NCBI GenBank assembly: GCA_024734495.1
Contig: JALMQS010000153.1
Location: 14,288,299 to 14,352,298, forward strand
Source of the DNA: Forficula auricularia
Lineage: Eukaryota; Arthropoda; Insecta; Dermaptera; Forficulidae
Length of the DNA stretch: 64,000 nucleotides
Reading direction: 5' to 3'
The notes under the pieces are model-generated. The model saw only the letters and a program-made list of their open reading frames with translations, had not been told where the DNA came from and made no database searches. This document shows positions 60,411-64,000 of the stretch, one piece after another. Each line of letters begins with the position of its first letter. The stretch's first letter is position 1. A program made the position numbers and the translations under genes.

Positions 60411-60573
60411 ATTAATGTCAATATGAACTACAAATTGCAAGTGATATCTGATTAATAATAAAGGAACAAACATATTAATATTTCAAATGAATTTGGATAA
60501 AGTTTAGCAACGATCCGTTGCAGTTTATTTAATTTCTTCCGATTTTTCTATATTTATTTATTTTTTGTTTCAG

Positions 60574-60671
60574 ATGCATGCAGATAAGGCATTTTCCAAA
60601 ACAACAGCTTTCCCATTTGATATTGCAATAAAGCTTGATTTGACTACAACGACTAACAATGCACCTCAACG
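60574..60671 (+). pseudogene. Polr3b: RPC2 copy B exon 9, degenerate
   Basis: Aligns with copy A exon 9 at the start (HADKAFSKTTAFPFDIA) and at the final caacg. It has a net loss of 10 nt and a scrambled middle. The donor gtagca is weaker than gtaagc. The net loss breaks the frame. Confidence 0.85.
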
Positions 60672-61070
60672 GTAGCACACTAACCTTAACTTTTACTTTT
60701 CCCAAATGTTTACTACTTACTGCCATAATATGGCATGGGTAAAGTATTGTAATCGGTCTCAACCAGTCACAAATTGTAGTATTCATTTTTAGAAACTGAC
60801 GATTTTGCCAAAAATTTCATGTTGTTTCGTCCAGAGCCCAATTATCATTTATATCTTGTGGTTAAATTATTTATAACTTATTATTTATATTTTGGTGTTA
60901 GGTTTTGCAAAACTTTCGGGCTTTGCCAAACGTTTAAACTCTAACATGAATTAATTGTCTCTAAAAATTTTTGCAATCTTCGTATACAATATTTCGTATA
61001 CATTATTAGAGTTATTTGTATATTGTAGTTGTTGATGTATTTTGTACTAAGAAACAGTAAAGTATCTATC

Positions 61071-61214
61071 CGAGGGGTGAACCGCGATTGGAATTAGGTG
61101 TACACTGTCTTTGGAATTATTTGGAATTCATTAGATAATCTTTTGTCTTCTACTTGGAAATTAAAGTGGAAGTGGAAGTAGGTGTACACGATTTTATATC
61201 GCGGTTCACCCTCG
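61071..61214. mobile_element. 144-bp MITE with 8-bp duplication
   Basis: Ends cgaggggtgaaccgcgat and atcgcggttcaccctcg; duplication TATCTATC at 61063-61070 and 61215-61222. Adjacent to, and older or younger than, the hAT at 61232; order not resolved. Confidence 0.8.
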
Positions 61215-61439
61215 TATCTATCTATCTAACATAAGGTGACTAGACGTCCCGCGTCCCGCGGCGTTTTAAGAAAGTCCCGATTTTTGGAAAGAATGCATTA
61301 AAAATTGAGGAATACTCGCTGTCCTCAACAGGAACTAATGCTGCTACAGAACGCGTTTTTTCTACCGTAAATAAAGGGTGGGCATGTAATAAATCACAAT
61401 TAAGTGTTGAGACTTTGAAAGCTATATTATGTCTGAAAT

Positions 61440-62310
61440 TTGTACTAACCAACTGCAGTTGAATCTTTCTAAATGTTCCATAATTTCATTCTCTCGTAAA
61501 GTAAATCCTGTTATGCATTCTTACTCTCTCTTGACCAACAACTTGTTCGAACTGAGAATATACGTGACCTTGGTGTCCTCTTTGATAGTAAACTGTGTTT
61601 CAAGGATCATATCCATGACATCTACAGACGATCTCTTAGAACACTCGGTTTCATTACCCGCAATTCTTACGAATTTAGAAATATCCAATGCTACATCCAT
61701 CTTTACAAATCCTTAGTTCGTCCAATTGTTGAGTATGCCACTGAAGTATGGAGTCCTTTTTACTCCGTAGAAAAAAACTTCTCCAATCTGTACAGAATAA
61801 ATTTCTTCGTAAGCTATCCTTTAAACTCTTTATCCTAAATGATACCTCTTCAAATGTCTCCTTGCAAACTCAATTTAATCTTCCTGATCTTGATAGGAGA
61901 CGTGAATTTTTTGATGTGTCCTTTGTTTATAAATTATTAAACAGCCAGATAGATAGCAGTTTCCTACTATCCCAACTAAAAATAAATGTTCCATGTCGCA
62001 GTTTGAGATCGCAAGACATGTTTTACATTGACTGCCCGAGATCAAACTATATGATGGCTTCCCCCTAAACCGAATGATGAACATATGTAATGGGGTGTTC
62101 ATTGGCGTTGACGTTGACAATTGTTCTCTTGGTAGTGTTAGGAGACTGATGATGGGTAGATAGACTTTGCTGATGTTTGGTTGAGTCTGATTGTATGATT
62201 TGTATTCTTATATAATAATGTATTCTTGTAATTTATGTAAATGTATGCTTGTAAATATGTAAAAGGAATTGTTCCGTTCAAAATAAATAAATAAAAAAAA
62301 AAAAAAAATA
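61440..62310 (+). mobile_element. I/Jockey-like non-LTR retrotransposon fragment
   Basis: CTNQLQLNLSKCSIISFSRK, then after frameshifts LLQSVQNKFLRKLSFKLFIL, SLQTQFNLPDLDRRREFFDV, SLRSQDMFYIDCPRSNYMMA; tail ttgttccgttcaaaataaata and poly-A. Sister of 27651-28489. Confidence 0.82.
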
Positions 62311-62521
62311 TAATTTAACAAGTTGTTGCGATAAATTTCATGTCGTTTTAAATAACGACAGCAATCTACAAAAGAAAATTCACTCAAATGAGAAATATGT
62401 CAAAGAATAAAGGGTTTTTAAAATTTATAATATTTTACCTACTTATTATATATATATATATTTTTTTATTATATTTGTAAATTTTACATATTATATTTGG
62501 GTAGTTACCGTCCATATTTGA

Positions 62522-62960
62522 AAGTAATTAGACTGGATATTGGGTTCTTGGACTTGAGAAAATAATTAAAAGGTAATTTTTCCAAAAGTTGTAACTTCAT
62601 TTCATCGTATATTTTTCGACTTCTTCAGGCAATTTTTATGACAGATATACTTTGAATGATCGATTTTGTTTGAGATATTTATTTAGTTTGTTTACTACGT
62701 TTTATATTAAGTTTGTTTAAACCTTCTCAATTAATACCTTTTATTTTAAGTTTGTTTAAACCTTGTCAATTATGTCATTGCAAAATCCAGTCTAATGGTT
62801 TCTATATATCTATCATTCTATCTATCAATGAGAAAGCTGATCCTAAAATTGCCTGAAGAAGTCGAAAAATATACAACGAAACGTGTTGCAACTTTTGGAA
62901 AATTAGCTTTTAATTATTTTCTCAAGTCCAAGATCCCAATATCCAGCCTAATTATTTACA
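62522..62960. mobile_element. Foldback with hammerhead-like motifs inside hAT
   Basis: Arms mirror ggatattgggttcttggact, gagaaaataattaaaag and gtatatttttcgacttcttc; loop ~190 bp. Confidence 0.75.
62848..62895 (+). ncRNA. Hammerhead-like motif, right arm (cleavage site altered)
   Basis: CUGAAGA 62853-62859, partly paired stem II (GUCG/CAAC), GAAAC 62878-62882, then ACGUG: the base at the cleavage position is G, which the NUH rule disfavours. The left mirror has GAAAU. Probably inactive. Confidence 0.45.
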
Positions 62961-63458
62961 TATTTTGTTGAAATTTAAAAAATAAATTAACATACAATTT
63001 TTGCATTCTATGATAATACATTTTTGTTGCTCTAAACCAAATTATTTTTAAACAAGACCCCCCCCCCCCGTCAATATTGTGTCCCGATTAATCAATAGTT
63101 AAAATCTGGTCACATTAATCTAACAAGAATTAATCTAAACAAGCAAGCTTATTTTAAGTTACTTGCTTGGATTTAAATTGATTGCTATAAGATAAGGAAT
63201 ACCTAGACCCGAATCTTAATTTTAAAAACTTTAGAATATAAAACTATTATATAAAGAGGCATTCACATGTTAAATTCCACTCAATATTTGTTTCAATTAT
63301 ATTATTATTTTATTTTAAACAACAGAAAATATCGGAAAATGTCTCCTAATCGTTATTCCTTGGCGTTGTGCCGCCTAATAGAAACCTTCGGCCTGCCATT
63401 GCTTGTCCTCCACTGGGCTAGCTTATTGATTCAAATGTTTTTATTTTTTTTATTTTAG

Positions 63459-63660
63459 GGTGTCTGGAAAATTAAGCGATTCAGAATGGAGCGTCATGGA
63501 GTAACTCAGACTCTTTCCCGTTTGTCGTATATAAGCGCACTCGGAATGATGACCCGTATTAATTCTCAATTTGAGAAAACGAGGAAAAGTCTCCGGACCG
63601 CGATCTCTGCATGGAAGTCAATGGGGAATGATATGCCCGGCGGACACACCTGAAGGAGAG
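63459..63660 (+). pseudogene. Polr3b: RPC2 copy B exon 10, +1 frameshift
   Basis: 202 nt against 201 in copy A. An extra G in acgaggaaaagtctc (about 63580-63586) shifts KVSGPRS out of frame. Read in the frame delivered by exon 9 it stops at 63502-63504. Splice sites are intact. Confidence 0.88.
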
Positions 63661-63736
63661 GTAATCTCCTCGACAAAACTTCTTTTTTTATAATTAATCA
63701 TAACAATAAATTCTCTAAAAAAATCACAAGAGGTTG

Positions 63737-64000
63737 TCATCCATTAGATCTGAAGAAATTGATTATTTTTAATTACATGTCGAAAGAGTTATTTTTTACC
63801 CCCTCGGGATTCGAATCCGAGTGCCAATAACAGTAAACCAGGCCATTTGGCCATCCCTCTAAATATTTTACTCAAAGATTTAAATCTTCATTTTTAAAAT
63901 TTCGCGGTCTATGTCAAAGGGGTTCACACCTCACATGGCACCCAGATTTGATTCTCGAGGGGGTAAAACACAACCCTTTTGACATATAATTGAAAACAAT
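63737..64000. repeat. Foldback MITE, copy B orthologous position
   Basis: Same insertion as 17917-18240 at the same place after exon 10 (catccattagatctgaagaa, cgagtgccaataacagtaaa). Runs off the window end. Confidence 0.75.

Larger units (their letters stand above)
61232..63117 (+). mobile_element. hAT element hosting a non-LTR fragment and a ribozyme foldback
   Basis: Duplication ATCTAACA at 61224-61231 and 63118-63125; TIR-like taaggtgactag and complement of ctggtcacatta. 61310-61440 encodes NAATERVFSTVNKGWACNKS, QLSVETLKAILCLKF, the hAT dimerisation domain, cut by the non-LTR insertion at ~61440. Confidence 0.83.
60672..63458. other. Copy B intron 9
   Basis: Holds the 61071-61214 MITE and the 61232-63117 hAT with its nested elements; flanks align with copy A intron 9. 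Confidence 0.65.
40432..63660 (+). pseudogene. Polr3b: RPC2/POLR3B copy B, exons 1-10, decaying tandem duplicate (3' end outside window)
   Basis: This head-to-tail duplicate of copy A starts with ATG in an A-rich context (aaaaATGG). Exons 1-8 are open and keep conserved phases and splice sites. Exon 9 is 98 nt instead of 108 and poorly conserved, with a weaker donor (gtagca). Exon 10 has an extra G before its KVSGPRS segment. Joining exons 8-9-10 gives a stop at 63502-63504. Skipping exon 9 keeps frame only until the exon 10 insertion. Residues conserved in other RPC2 proteins are changed here more often than in copy A (for example MIGAEE for MIGTEE). I infer a pseudogene, or at most a source of a truncated N-terminal protein. 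It provides the only view of exons 1-3 of this gene. Confidence 0.85.

Overview
This window is AT-rich eukaryotic, almost certainly animal and probably insect, genomic DNA. Its only cellular gene is RPC2 (POLR3B), the second-largest subunit of RNA polymerase III. The gene is spread over long introns packed with transposons. Insect-like signs are a Penelope-like element, CR1/Jockey-like and RTE-like non-LTR fragments, mariner elements, a tRNA-derived SINE and many hAT elements or MITEs. I could not place the species or order from sequence alone.

The window holds two head-to-tail copies of RPC2. Copy A enters from the left inside intron 3, runs through exons 4-21 (133-37673) and ends at a normal stop after the C-terminal zinc ribbon. 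Copy B starts at 40432 and runs through exons 1-10, leaving the window after 63660. Exons 1-3 of copy B joined to exons 4-21 of copy A would give about 1,122 residues, close to the 1,133 of human RPC2. As written, both copies are broken. Copy A has one extra base at the end of exon 18, giving a stop at 33718-33720. Copy B has lost a net 10 bases from exon 9 and gained one base in exon 10, giving a stop at 63502-63504. Because the paralogous introns still align, transposon insertions present in one copy can be checked against an empty site in the other.

Region by region: 1-37.7 kb is copy A. Its intron 6 carries a 3.5-kb TA-target transposon containing a Penelope-like element with inverted 560-bp terminal repeats. 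Introns 8, 12, 13, 14, 17, 18 and 19 are dense in nested hAT, non-LTR, foldback and minisatellite-bearing repeats. 37.7-40.4 kb is the intergenic spacer, with a MITE, a foldback and a palindromic mariner derivative. 40.4-64 kb is copy B with its own set of insertions.

The most unusual pattern is a recurrent architecture. At about ten loci an inverted-repeat (foldback) unit carries mirror-image hammerhead-ribozyme-like cores (CUGANGA, stem II, GAAAC, then a very short stem III and GUC/GUA/GUU). The core lies on the minus strand in the left arm and on the plus strand in the right arm, and an AATAAA-like signal often follows within about 10-25 nt. The Penelope-like element has exactly the same geometry, with the RT/GIY-YIG reading frame between its arms. 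I therefore suggest that the smaller foldbacks are non-autonomous relatives of Penelope-like elements or retrozymes. All ribozyme calls come from reading the sequence by eye and need covariance-model and biochemical tests.
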